Assembly (NCBI GenBank): GCA_008931825.1
Contig: QXVZ01018812.1
Span: 62,001 to 126,000, forward strand
DNA length: 64,000 nt
Source: Phallusia fumigata
Taxonomy: Eukaryota > Chordata > Ascidiacea > Phlebobranchia > Ascidiidae
Direction: 5' to 3'
Part shown: positions 1 to 13,000 of the stretch, piece by piece
How the letters are laid out: every line of letters begins with the position of its first letter
How positions within the stretch are numbered: the stretch's first letter is position 1
Position numbers and translations under genes: made by a program
The notes under the pieces: generated by a model
The model's input: only the letters and a program-made list of their open reading frames with translations
What the model was told of the DNA's origin: nothing
Databases searched by the model: none

Positions 1-3000
1 CGTCCAGTCCGCAAAGTTTTACATTTTTGACTTATAAACATCTTTGTGTGCGTTAAAACTGACTTCCAAATCAAAAGTCCCGCACAAAAATAGTCAAATC
101 ACTTACAAAGGCGGACACCATTGGTTTTGCCTATGACAACAAAGATCGCATACCAACACTTGGCCAAGGTGTGTCAACAAGAAAGTATGTGGGGGTCTGA
201 AAAAGCGAGGATCCAAATCGGGAAGATTAAAACCAGGATCCAAACCGGATTTGAGTTGTTCCCTAAGAGTTGAAGCTCGGGTATTTTGTATTCGACCGTT
301 TAAAGGCCTTAAAAGCTTTGCCTCTTTTGTCAGTTTCAAAGAATTTGGCGACGTAGTACCTATATTAAGGTTTGCTAATCGTTTAAAAGGTTCCACTATT
401 TATTGCACCACATTTCGCGGCAAATGTATTGATCAGGTTTGTCACTTAGACGGCAACCTATGAATTTTGCGAAGTTTTGTGTCTGATCCATGTTCATTAT
501 TGAAAAAATTCTAAAATATAGTTCATACTGATCTGCCCAAAAATACAGTTTTCACAGCTGTGGTTTAACCTCCTCCTTTAAATAACTTATAGTTGCTTCA
601 GTGTTTTATTTAATTGGTTTTAGTAGGTTGGACTTCACTGCAAAACACACGGTGTTATATCACAACAGTAGTAAAAGCCATTATTTCGGTTGTACACGTC
701 CCTAATTAATACACACCTTGCCCTAATTGTAATCATATTATACACCGGATACACAACTTACAGCCAGGTTTGTGGTATCTCTTCTTGTACGGCACGCCCA
801 TGTACATTCGACACTGAGCCAGGAATTTGGCGCGCAAACGCAACATCCGCTTGCTGTCGCACCGGAGTCGGTCCGATGACGTCACGGCAAGTTCGGCCTG
901 TAGAAAAAACCCGTGAAATGGTTTGCAATTGCGTCACTGTACGTTTCGGTTTCGAAAGGTCTGTCAAGGCAAGGGAGTTTCCAAAATTACGGAGATGGTC
1001 AAAGCGCAATTTGCGGAATGTGTGGAGTACCCGGAATAATTACTTTGGCGGTTGTTTGATCTCAAATTTCCGCGGAATTTTTTTTACGGTTGCTGATCGG
1101 TTTTTTGACAAACACCCAACACAGTAGCGTAATTATAAAATCTGGTGGTACACATGCCATTATAAAACACTTCTGGGCGGAAATTAAAACGTCATTTTTC
1201 GTGTACTATCCAATTTTAAAACTTGAGCAGCAAACACATTACAGTACAGTACACGCAAAAACAGTTGCATTTGTCAAACGGCTTAATATAGCACGACTTA
1301 GCCTATCAAATCATCAAACATTATACACAGGGCGTATTGCTTTAGCCAGGAGGTCGACTACCGGCGCCAATACCTCCCACACACGTTTGTTGTTCCGTGC
1401 ATAAACATTAACTTTCCGCACTACTGAAATGTAAACTGTAAATACGCTGATGGTGGTTTTCTTGGCTAAAGGTTGACCACATTTAGAATTTATATAAAAC
1501 CATTTTGACGAATCGTACTTTGTATAATTGTAAAAAAGACTAAGATTAAATCTATCGTGGGCTTTTTTGTTTAAATAAACTACGACCAGGCAATTCAATG
1601 CTTACGAAGCGTGACTTAAATGTTTTTTGTAGTTAGAATCACATAAACGCCCACGTAAAAATACTCGAGATTGTACCGCACCAACCAGAGAGTTTAACCT
1701 GACAAAATGGGGATGACAAAATCTTAAAAAAGACGGGGCTGCGTCTCGTGTCAACCCACGCAACCGGTTCAAGAACTAGGACCGCCTAAAGGCGATTCTC
1801 TCATGCAGCGGTCGCGACGAGCACAGTAAAAAGGTAATCTCGCCCGCCTGGCTGCCGTCTCAGTGGTGATAGTTGCGGATCAAACAAGCCCTTCCCGAGA
1901 AAGAGGCGACGCGCGTCACGTGACCTTTCGGGGAAGAAGTCGCTTACGGTTCCGCACCAGTGACGACGCTCTACAACACGTTACGATGCCAAAGCTAAAA
2001 GCAAAGCAGCAAAATGGCTTCTGAAGCTAAAACTGCACTCAAACTGTTTTAATAGGTTGGTTTTCCTACACTACAGTTGCGACAGGAGCACTTATAAAGC
2101 GGGTACCGAAACGGGCTTTGTGCAGTCAACCGTGACATTATGTTTTGAAAAGTCATTTCCGATTATTTGGTCGTACTTAAAAAGTTATGAGCTATTGATA
2201 TTCTTTATTTGGCACAGTAAAACATCAGTACGGTCGGCTGCATTAAGCTAGTTGGCAACTCGCTTTGAGCGTTTAGAAAATCGAATGCAAATATGGCTAT
2301 GGTAATTATCAAAGCAAAGGTTAGTAGGTGAAACTAAGTGACAAAAAATGTTCACACAATTATAGGGGGCCTAGGTTGAGGAGGCCAACGATATTTGTTA
2401 TATAACGTGGACCAAAGACGACTGGTTGTGGAATGGTAGGGTAGCCGCATCTTTACCAGACAGTGTTAGCGCGCTGTATCAAAAGCGTCTAGAGCACTGG
2501 GAGATAAAGATTAGGCTAACTACCAGAGGATTGTCGTCACTGGCCAATCAGGATGCAGCACTTACGCATCTAACCAAACCCTTTCATGCCAAACCATTCC
2601 TAAACGTATACAATGCGCTTAGAAACAAGAGTTGGGTAAAAACTTGCATAAAATTACACAGAAGTATTGATTATACGGACCACGGCCTTACCAGCACCCC
2701 TGCTCTGGAGCTTCGGTCTAAGACTGGCGATGGCGAGGCTTGGATTGGCGATTATTAAGGCACGCCAATAGACGCGCACGGTGGTGCGGCACAAAGGGGT
2801 GCAACGTGGCGTATCAAAATACACCCCTAGCCAAGCGGTTGCCACGACAACGCGAGACGTGGGTCGCCACACTTGGGCGAAGGACACTGTCGACGGAGAT
2901 AGGAAATGAGCAGGTGCGCCCGAAACAAGTGGAGAGGGCGTTTGCACCCCTTATTGTGACGACATACGCGGGGTAATATCGTTACCTTGTCGACGTGTGC

Positions 3001-6000
3001 GTCATGGTGGGTGCGTCCCAGAAATGGCTTTTTTAAGCCCTGGGCGGGATCAGAAACGTCGCGACTGCTGCAGAGGCGAAATGGCGGGAAACTAAACGCT
3101 TGGCTGGCACCACGCGGGCCAAACGGGTGCAGACGGTAACTTAAGTGTGTGTGCGCAGGTCTTCTGGCGCGAGAGCAAACACAAGATTCCGGCACTTTTT
3201 TGTGTGCGCGGAGTAACAGTTAGGTGCCATATACGCACTCATACACGCTGGAGATGGTTAAATCGACAAGCACAGACAAGGGCTGTAAAATGGCAGCAAC
3301 GTCCTGCGTGGCCTTAATGGCGCGCTTTACTTACCAACATGGGTAGAACATACCACAAAAATAAGGCATAAAACTGGCCCAGACCAGGTTTTAGTGCAAG
3401 AGACTAAGAAGAGCTGTAAATATATCCACTTGTGCGGTCCAAGTGACTTACCGTATTTACCAACGGGGGCCCTGTATAGCGCAGCGCACAAAAGCCTTGA
3501 AAAAAGCTTTTTGGTGGACCGCGCTACCGTCTTTGGTATGAAAGGAGCAGAACCTGGCACGTATTTATCCACGCTGGCTTAGGAGACAAAGGATTCGGGC
3601 GGGCGCACGCACGGCTGAATGTTAAGGAACACGCGATCTCTGAGCATGGGTGCCACGTTGCGACACAGCTATCTCGCTAGGCAGAACTCTATGCTTGAAC
3701 GCTTTCGTGAGAACAGCGTCAAAAGCCACAGAAACCGCGCATGCGAGCTTAAGGCGCCACGTTGATCCTGTATATTTTTTTGTTGCATCCTGCGCAAGGT
3801 CTATACCTGGCGCGGAGACACATAATTAACAATCTATATCTTGAAAAAAAACAGCACACAACTAAAACAGGGAAATTAAACAATCCAAAATTATGTCATA
3901 CATTTCTGAACTTTAACTAATACATTGGATGGCGCTTGCTGCCCGATACAGTAACTTAGTACATTGAACATTTTCAAAATTGTAGATACTACACGATTAA
4001 GCGGCGGTTTACTAAACTGTACTCTGTCTTTGGTTTAAAAACACACCAGTGGGCTATCGCGACGTTTATCTTTCCCGCACAGGGGTTGTACACAGGGTCT
4101 ATGCAGAATAAGCGATAGACAAGCAAATGTTCTCGAATTTTCACTGGTGACGCCAACATACTTTTCACCTTCACTGACAGCTCTTGTCTCGCGAACCGTT
4201 GACTTTTCCGATCCGCGTAATCATCATTACCAGGCAGTATTAGACGCGGCACAGGCAACACAACGCTCCAAAACTCCCTGTATGATGACTACGACAGGCG
4301 GAAGGGACGGGGCAAAAAATCTCCGCGTTTTTTCTCCCCCATGGGTCCAGCGAAGGCTCATTTTTTGCGACGGACTATAGCGAATCGCTTTCTCTCTATC
4401 GCTTAGACGCGGAGATACCGAGTTTTTCTCTATACTTCCTCTCTCTTTTTGTGTGTATACTCCCCTACCTTTCCTTATGAAGGCTGGGGAGACCAACACA
4501 AAGTCGTCAGAGAGGCAGAACGCCACGCAACAACGCATAAGACCCTGCTCTTTTCTCTTCTCTCCGGCGCTCTCTTTTTCGCCAAACGGATCCTCTTTGT
4601 TTTCTTACCGCCTCCGCGGGGCTACGGCCGCCCAGAGTACACACCGTACAGCGATCGGTCTTTCGTCATTTCAAAAGGCTGAATGGAGTCGTATGTGGAC
4701 CCTATGCAAACAATGGCATCGAGTGGGGGCGCGGGACAGCAAGAAAGCACGCGTTAACACGGCCTGGACGTTTGGTTTGCGGAGAGGGAAAAAAGCGCGC
4801 CCAAAAGGTGTTGACAATACGTCGTCCGTCGTTTGTGCTGGTCGAGTAAGTGCCCAATTGTGCTGTGCGATTTGGCAAAGGAGGTCAACACGCCGAATAA
4901 CCTTTTTTGAAATTTAAATAATCGTAAAATACCGACACCAAGTTGTCGGCTTTAACGTGGTAACATAAACTAGTTCTCGCCCTTTTATTACTTCAACGCT
5001 GGGGATTCGCTTTTTATGTTTGAAAGCAGATTATTGCCTTGCAGTTAAATCTGGATAATGGAAGCACATTTAACAGTTGTGTTATCCCATATGCCAGGAA
5101 AAAAAACAAAAAATGTGGTATATTTATCGGTACCATCAGGTTTGTTAAGTCCACCTTAGCGATTCGTAGTCAAACACAATTAAAACAACCTATTATGCAG
5201 GATTTACACATCTGAGGCATTATGCTCGCATTGTTGCGCTGTGAATTAAAGCAAGCGCTCATAAATAACTTCACAACATAAACCAGATCTCTGCGGCCCG
5301 AAGGCTGTGACCCGTTCTCGCTACACAGGGGAGTCGAAATTTTAATAGTAACAGGAACTTATCTCTCTTGTCCTCAAAACTGATAACAGAAACCAAACTT
5401 GAACTGTTGTAAACACGCCGATTACTAAGCTCTGCGCTCCAGAATTCCTGCCTGTTACGGAAATTCCCGATTGCTTTAGACTGGGTGACTGTTCTGACGT
5501 TATCACTACAACAGAACTGGACTGTTTCGAAATTTTATCACACAGTTTCCATGACTGCGTTCACGAATATTAAAAAGATACTCAAGTAGCTTACGAAGAG
5601 CACTTGCATCGGCACCAGGCTGGTCCAGTCACCACGCTTTCACGAGGTGTTAAAGCCGAGCTTACGGCGAAACGACCGCGTGTGCTCAACCTCAACCACG
5701 TGTTTGACTAACGTAGGCGAATTGTTCTTTCTTTACTGGCACAGTGCTAAGAGCGCGGCGTGGTTGGGCCTACAGGCCGAGACGTTTTTCCCCTTACTAT
5801 ACCACTCGACAAGTTGCATAGGTAGACACGGCTATCCTGTTACAACTCTTTAACGTAACTGAATACAGTTAAGCTAAGGGTTTTTATACTATTTACTGGT
5901 GGACGGGAGTTAACTGATTCGGATCAATAGAGCGGCACCAGCACCGAATACCTTTGTACGAACGCCCGAACAAAACCTATCACGCTTTAACATTTTGTTC

Positions 6001-7863
6001 ACGCAAATTGTTAACAGCTTTTGAACAACGGTTGCTTCGGAGAAAGCCAACGCCAAATGCGTGAGATTGGGCCCTATGGCCCTGACTTTATACGGGCTTG
6101 GCATGCAAGGAAACCCACACACTTCAATAGTCTGCAAAAGGAATTATAATCGGTGAAACAAAAGGCAACGGGAAATAATGCGCTTTCAGGTCGTCGCTAA
6201 GCGCTTTGATTAAAGCCAGGTGGCTTGCGTCCGGTTTCTGCCGCTGCCTAATCATTCGCCAACGTGGGTTGAAACCAGACAGGCATTGTATCCAGGATAT
6301 TAGGCGAATAATTCGCTTTCAACGGGTCGCAACCAGGCAACAGGTCTGGTTAATTGTTAAGTTACTTTTCAAAAAAGCTGTAATACATCCCATTACCAAG
6401 GTCTGATTTGTTACTACAGGTGCGGGTTTAGTTTTTTAAGTGCCCGTAAAAACGCGTGATTGTGACATAATTGTGTCGTCATGAGTGCAAACAAATGCCT
6501 CGGGTAATGGTGATGCAATAAATAGCGTCAAACCCACGTGAGCGTTACCACGTTGAGATAATGTACCCGTTCGTTCTGTTGATGGTGTTCAGCCAACATT
6601 TTCCACCTCCGGGTAAAATCGGTTTGTTTTGCTGTAGCATCGAATCGGGCACAACAACCTTTTTGAATATTTCGTTTCACCTTTAATTGAACCCATTTTG
6701 CAGAATGTTACTTGGAACGTGGGAAATACTCATATTGTTCAAGGCCACAATGCTCATTATTCTGTAGGCTTCCGTCACAAAAAAGTTGTTACTCGTAATT
6801 CATCAAGTAAACATGCCGTTTTGACCAGTGTGGTTAAAAGCTAAAACATTGGCTCTTTTTGTGTGCATGCCAGACGTGTATGTTGTCACTATAGACGGCA
6901 ATCACAATTTTTTATGTCTTAATCATGCGTGTATATGTGTTTGTGTATAAACGCAACAACAATAGGTGACCTTCTAATGGTGTTTGTTTTCGTGTGTCTG
7001 CAATACCCAGTCGCGCCGATAAAACGATGCCAAATCGACATGGATACTTTACGAAGGTGTCTGGTAACAATGATACCAAACGTCTGTGCTTCGGCCTGAG
7101 GCAAGCCACAAAAAATCGGGCTGTTGACCTCAACGAACAGTAAAACGCACAAACAAAGGTGTCCCGTTCTATGAAAAGGCCAAGCGTTCGACAGGTGTCG
7201 TTTACACAATCCTCGGTATCGATTTAGTGCCAACCATAAGGAGTGTATGAACGAAAACAAACAATTTGCCTTGGTTTAGCGGAAATGCTGACCTTTTGCG
7301 AGTGACCGCAGCATGACCAACGCTCCGTGTTTCTGTAAATTGGATGTGGTGATCGGAAAGGGCTAGTTCTTGAAATTTCGAGGGCACTGCTAATGTTTTG
7401 ATTTTGGACGACGTAAACACTATGTTGTCCGTCACTAGGCCGAAAATCACGTGTTTTTGCTGCACAAACCAAAACCCCATTCAACTATCGGGGCTATCGC
7501 AGTAAGCAAACGGATACTCTTCGACAAGATAAAAATTCCATTTGAAGTGAAGCAACTGAATTTGATATTTGCACATAAACCATTCTCGCGAATTTGGCGG
7601 GAAAAATTACGAGCGCCTGATGTTTGTCAAAGGCGCCTGTCTAACGCAAACACCGGTGAGGCTAAATTCGGCAATCCTGCCAATCGGACCCAATTCGTGA
7701 CAACCTCACTTAACATAATGGTTAAACTTTAAGGTAATTCGGGCGGTCTTCCTTGGTTTAGGGAATGAAACAGTTTGAAAGCATGGTTAGTAAAGAGTAG
7801 TTTGGATTACTACACATAAAAATACAAAAGTCATACAAAAAGCATGCATGAAACCAAATGAAA
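1..7863. other. Stretch with no supported gene
   Basis: I see no coding region here that I can defend. Short open frames occur on both strands, but none matches a family I recognise, and none chains to a neighbour through good splice sites. The region mixes AT-rich DNA with GC-richer patches, notably about 1720-1990 and 4300-4900, which could be regulatory. The perfect palindrome GTCACGTGAC occurs at 1915-1924. Distal exons of a neighbouring gene could be hidden here. Confidence 0.5.
1915..1924. promoter_or_regulatory. GTCACGTGAC palindrome (E-box/CLEAR-like)
   Basis: A perfect 10-base palindrome in a GC-rich patch. It matches the consensus bound by MiT/TFE-type bHLH-leucine-zipper factors (CLEAR element) and contains the CACGTG E-box. 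The same 10 bases recur at 9630-9639 upstream of the Ste24 gene. No start codon is nearby, so its use is speculative. Confidence 0.25.
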
Positions 7864-8305
7864 TCAAAGTAAATTGAAAAGGATATGTTGTATTGTTAAC
7901 CCTGATTTGCGAAAATAATTGCTAGTTACAGCTACCTTTAGTGCTAAACACCTATGGCACAGTTCTATGTTTTGCATCATGCGTATCACACAAACCTGTT
8001 TCTTTTTGCGAAAACGAAGAAAGGCTTCTTGCAGGGAAGGTGAAACGCTTAGGTCACCTGCGTAACATAAACAGTCCAGTGAAAATACCAATTACATTTA
8101 CGCTTTATCAATAAAGCATACTTTTACCAGGAAAAGGTGTCTTAATATATAGTTAATAAAGAGAAAAACACCAACCTTCGTTAAAGTTAACAAACATTGA
8201 TGATGAATTATTAGCACTGGTGTCCATTTTGCTTTGAGCCGAGGTCTTCACCCGTTTCAGCTTCACCTTTTTACTACCTTTGACTTTGCATGTCTTTTTT
8301 CCCAT
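7864..8305 (-). CDS. Small basic protein of unknown function (two exons)
   Basis: Exon 1 (8305-8176) starts at an ATG and encodes 43 codons with a very lysine-rich start (MGKKTCKVKGSKKVKLKRVK), which may be a nuclear localisation signal. It ends in phase 1 at AAG|GTTGG. Exon 2 starts at 8057 after CAG, enters in phase 1 and continues SPSLQEAFLRFRKKKQ. From there two readings are possible: splicing at CAG|GTTTG (7996), or reading on to a stop at 7864. I did not recognise the family. Phase agreement, an ATG in a sensible place and biased composition support coding. Both donors are only moderate, and the 3' end is unsettled. It is divergent from the Ste24 gene to its right, about 1.8 kb ATG to ATG. 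Confidence 0.42.
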
Positions 8306-10076
8306 CGCAAGATTTTAAACACCTTTTCAAGCCACATCTGTAGACAGTGTAAAACTCGCATTAAACAGTGTTGCAAAGCATGTCTCGTTGAGCAAGTGAG
8401 CTTATGAGTCAATTGTTACACACGTGTAAATGCCCTCGAGCCATTCTCAACATAAAATAATTTTCTAAAGGTCAAACTCGATAACATGCACGCTGTAATA
8501 AACCAAAAATGTGTAGTTTCTTGCCTTGAACTGCAGTGTAACAACAGTTTATACCTTAAAGAAAAAAATCAAACAAAATGACAACTATAAAACTAACACA
8601 TTCAATTCTTCATTAATATTCAACTAAATCCCTCAAAATATTGAAACCAGTTGGACATTTACTTTTTTGGATCTTTTTATTTCTTCACAGTCATGGTATA
8701 TATAAGTTTTACATTTTAAAAATAAACTTTGCAATTGATAACCTAACTTTGCACCCTATAAAATACTGTTCTGCAAACTTTACCATCAGATAAAAATGTG
8801 CTTGTTTGGGGTAGAAATATATTGTCAACATTTTTAAATTAATAAAAAAACTATGGTATGGTTTGCACAAGGGAAGTTCATTACATTTGGTTGTCTGAAT
8901 TAGTATCTTATTTAATTTATTAAAAGACACATAGAAACCCCCACAATAAAAATATCCAAAAAAATTTAGACTTTTGAAAAATTGTTTTGCAACACCAAAT
9001 TTTTAAATTTTTGTAACTACGTAAACACCACATTAAAATCAATAGTAAAAATTCTTAAATCATACAGTTGCATACAAGTATAATGACAAATTATTTTAAA
9101 AACATACACCTGAACTGCTGAATGATATCAGTTCAAAATATTTTGTTTTGACACAGAAGCACTGCTTTCTTTGATTTTTATTCACATAGAAACGATTAAC
9201 TGAAAAAAAATGTTGGCTCTAATATAGTGGAAACTACGTTTTAATTTTCATCTATTTAAAATAGGAAAATGTATATCAAATATTATAATAAGTTTTACTA
9301 CCAACATAATGAATAACTGGTCATTACACAAGTTATGTTATAACTAATGAGTAGACAAGAGATACAACCAGTTGAACTGCTATTTCCCAAACAAATGGTT
9401 TAAAAAAACGTGTTCAAAAATGTAGGGCGCAGGTTTTAACAAGTTGTCCCACGCAGTTTATGACCACACGCATAAAAAGAGTCTGTTTTTGAACTGTATT
9501 AATTATTATCAGTAAAATAAACCACTTTTACAACCAATACTCGGATTCAAAGCATAAAAACTCAAAAGAAAACACAACTTACCCCGTTACCAAAAAGCCC
9601 GCGACGTCTCGTCTTCCCTCGTGGTTGAAGTCACGTGACTACCGTTGCCCATGTGAACCGCGAAACTCGCCACGCATGCCCGCGGGAATTTTTATGTTCA
9701 CTTTAAAGTCAAACATTTGCACGCAAACTAATTTAAAAATTCCATAAAAAATATTTCATAATTTTACATGTTCATCAAGTTGTCTAAAAGAATGCGGGGT
9801 AGGAGTCAAAATAGTTGTTTTTGATCGGAAACAAAAGCAATCGTATTTAGTTGTACTAAGACTACTAAACATAACTAATAAAACGTCAAAATATTTAGAA
9901 TGATCCAAATGCCATCAATAGCCTCCTTAATGCTAAAGTTGTGATTGCACAAACATCGCATAAAAAAATTGGGAATCATCTTTATTGTTCTCATTGGATA
10001 CAACGTTTCTGCTTTGCATGTTGGTTCGAAATTTTGTTTTTGCAGGTTGTGACTTGTGACTGTGAACTTTGCAGAA
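8306..10076. other. Divergent intergenic region with a CpG-rich patch
   Basis: This AT-rich stretch lies between the minus-strand small gene and the plus-strand Ste24 gene. About 9590-9700 is distinctly GC- and CpG-richer than its surroundings and holds the GTCACGTGAC palindrome. It is the likeliest shared or Ste24-proximal promoter. I see no additional exon here. Confidence 0.35.
9630..9639. promoter_or_regulatory. GTCACGTGAC palindrome upstream of Ste24
   Basis: A perfect E-box/CLEAR-like palindrome in a CpG-rich patch, about 440 bases before the Ste24 start codon. It matches the known consensus for MiT/TFE and USF-type factors. Function is inferred from the motif and position only. Confidence 0.35.
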
Positions 10077-13000
10077 ATGGACGTGTTTTCTTCGGTGTTG
10101 GGATTTATGTGGCTGGTTTACTTTTGGGATACGTATTTATCTCGTCGACAGGTACAACATTTACGTTTTTACGCAATCCATTACCTTTGTTTAAAGTTGT
10201 TGTTGGTGATAATAAATCTCCTACCACAAATGAGACGCACATTGTTTTAAATTTTGGTTAATTTTGTATTTTTGATAATGTTGCTTAGCTGTCAAACTTT
10301 ATGTGGTCTTCTTTCATAAAGTTTTGCTTCTTTTTTTAATATTTACCACCTCTATTGCAGCACAAAGTTTATGAAAACGTCCGCAAACTTCCTGATGAAT
10401 TGGAGTCTGTAATTGACCAAACTAACTTTGAGAAAGCACGGAACTATGCATTGGATAGAAGCTCATATGGATTTTGGCATGGGCTCTACTCCCAGTTTGA
10501 AAGCACAGTAAGTATATTATTTGATATTGATACAAAACAATAGACAAAATATTGGAATCAATATTATTATGGCACTAGCTGTTCTTTTTAAAGGGATGGA
10601 ATAGATCAATTAAAAACAGTGTTAGTTTTGCCTCAAAAATTCATAGTTGGGTATGTGACCCAGTCTGCAGATTGTGGCAGCTGCACGCGTGAACTTTTTT
10701 TGCTTGCAAATGTTGAAACATAAAACAAATTATGGATAACATCTTTATTACTGGATGCATCAGTTCAAACTATTACAACTGCGTAGCTTGTTATATTCAT
10801 GGTGAGTCCGGTGTTTTCACACTGATTCAGGATGTCTTGCAACTTATGACTTTTCATATTGTGTTTAAAAATGTCTCAATTTCAAACAACATAAAAAATA
10901 AACAAATTCGAAAAATAATCCTTCCTAGTCCTCTTTGTCACTTGTGTTGCACATGGACTTGTTGGTCTTGCACACAGACTTAGGGGTCGCGCATGCAAGA
11001 CATTTTGGTAGCGCCAGCCCGAATCTCATCGGGAACTGCCATATTCTACAGACTGGTGTGTGATAAATACCTGCAAAATCTCAGAAATTTGCATTTCTTT
11101 CCATGCAAATGAACCTTGGCTCCAAATGTGGGTTATCTGCCTCCGTGACTACTGCAAATTTGTACTGGCCTAGGGAAAAGCCCTAGTTCTATCTGAATAA
11201 CATTACCATGTGTGATAATTTTTTGAACAATTGTATAGTTAAGAATGTGCTTGTTAAAAGCCATTATTGTTTTTAAAAGTCCCTGTTTGTATTAGTTACA
11301 TGTCGATATTAAAGTTTTTCTTTATTTTTCTTGCAGTTTATTCTTTGTTTCAATGGTATTCCACTTTTGTGGATGTTTTCTGGAATGCTTATGGAAAGCA
11401 TGGGTTTGAGCAAAGACAGTGAGGTATCTTTAACTTTTCTCATTAAAAAAAAACAGTACTGGTAACTAGGGATGTTCAAAAGAGAATACCTGGCTATTTT
11501 ACGCCCGGGCGCCACCACAAATTTACAACTAAAACGAGTTGCGTGACCAACAAGTAAACAACACATTTAAATTTTTGGTGATGCTGCAGAAAATCGTTAC
11601 AATGGTCCCGTAACTCGGTACTGGCGCTGTTGCGTCTGTGAATATCACTCGCATTATTACAAAAGACTGATGAGTTGCGCACGCTTGTTTACACACCGTT
11701 TTTGATAAAATAATATCGGTTCTAATTACCCAATATAAATGGCAGATTTGGATTCGAATCTGCTCGAATTTGAATCCTCAGGATTCGATGTTCTACTTTG
11801 AACATCCGTTCTGGTAACCTTGTTTATGATTTTTTGATTGTTGCAAGAGTTTGCATAAGATTTGTTTGCACAACGTAAATATATGATTGTCTGTACTTTT
11901 AGATAACCCATTCTTTGCTTTTTATTGTGCTTGGGAGTCTTGTTTCAACAATACTCTCTCTGCCTTGGTCTCTTTATAGCACTTTTGTCATTGAAGAAAG
12001 ACATGGATTCAACAAAATGGTAATATTTAGTTTTATAGCTAGTTTCACATTATCTGTTATTAACACTGTTTGTGAATGTAATTTTATCGTTTTGAACATC
12101 ACCTTGTTTTTAAGGGTTAATAAATGTCTTCTTTGAAAGAAAACTACAAGGCTATGTGGAAACACTATGAATCCAGTTCTGTGACTCAAACAAAAACAAG
12201 AACTAACCATTTTTGACATTTCCTCAGACTTTGAGTTTCTACTTGAAAGATCTTGTAAAGAAGTTTGTTGTCACTCAAGCTATCACCATTCCCCTCATAT
12301 CAGTTATAATTTATGTAATTAAGATTGGAGGAGATTATTTCTTTGTCTATGCCTGGGCTATGATCTTTGTCTTTTTACTGGTAAGAACCTTTTTACCCTT
12401 ATTATGTTTCTAACATATTGTGACTTTAGCAGTATTCAGAATTTGTACAATTGACTTTTGTTAAGTGATAATATCATGCGAGTCAGGATTCCATTCCACA
12501 AAAATATGAAGATAAAAACTGGGATACCCTTGAAAAGAAACTTATACCTTTCCGTTTTCCTTTTGAATACTTTTTTAAAATTTTATGGAATCTAAACACC
12601 ATTGCTGCTATCTGTACTCTATATCAGGTGTGGCCAAAACACCAATTGCAATCAACTGGTCGGTCCGATCAAATTCTGTGTTGGCTTCATGAGATTTCTA
12701 ACAATAGCTTTTTATATCCAAATACTTGCAAGTAGAAAAATACATGTCAACTGGTTGGTTACGTAAATGGTTTGCTGCCCCTTGCAAAACAACTTGAAAC
12801 AAAACAGCTGCAACAAAATTTTTTTGTGGGTCGATTATTTCTTGTTGTGTGTGATGTTATTATTGGACAGTGTACCGTGTATCATTTAAAACTTGCTTGT
12901 GGATCCTGTGTCATGATCGGCCACCTCTGCTCTATGTCATAAATGATGGCAGTATATTTTGTCTAACTATGTATTTACAAATCTTTTTTTATCATAAAAA

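Noticed and set aside
2426-2758. 110-codon open frame, plus strand
   Set aside because: No family resemblance and no splice partners; it fits chance in GC-richer DNA.
4453-4917. Longest open frame in the left region (154 codons, plus strand)
   Set aside because: No recognisable motif, low-complexity Ser/Arg-rich content in GC-rich DNA, an overlapping frame of similar size, and no partner exon.
5280-5345. GC-rich block resembling a tRNA-derived repeat
   Set aside because: No A-box/B-box pair or cloverleaf could be built by eye.
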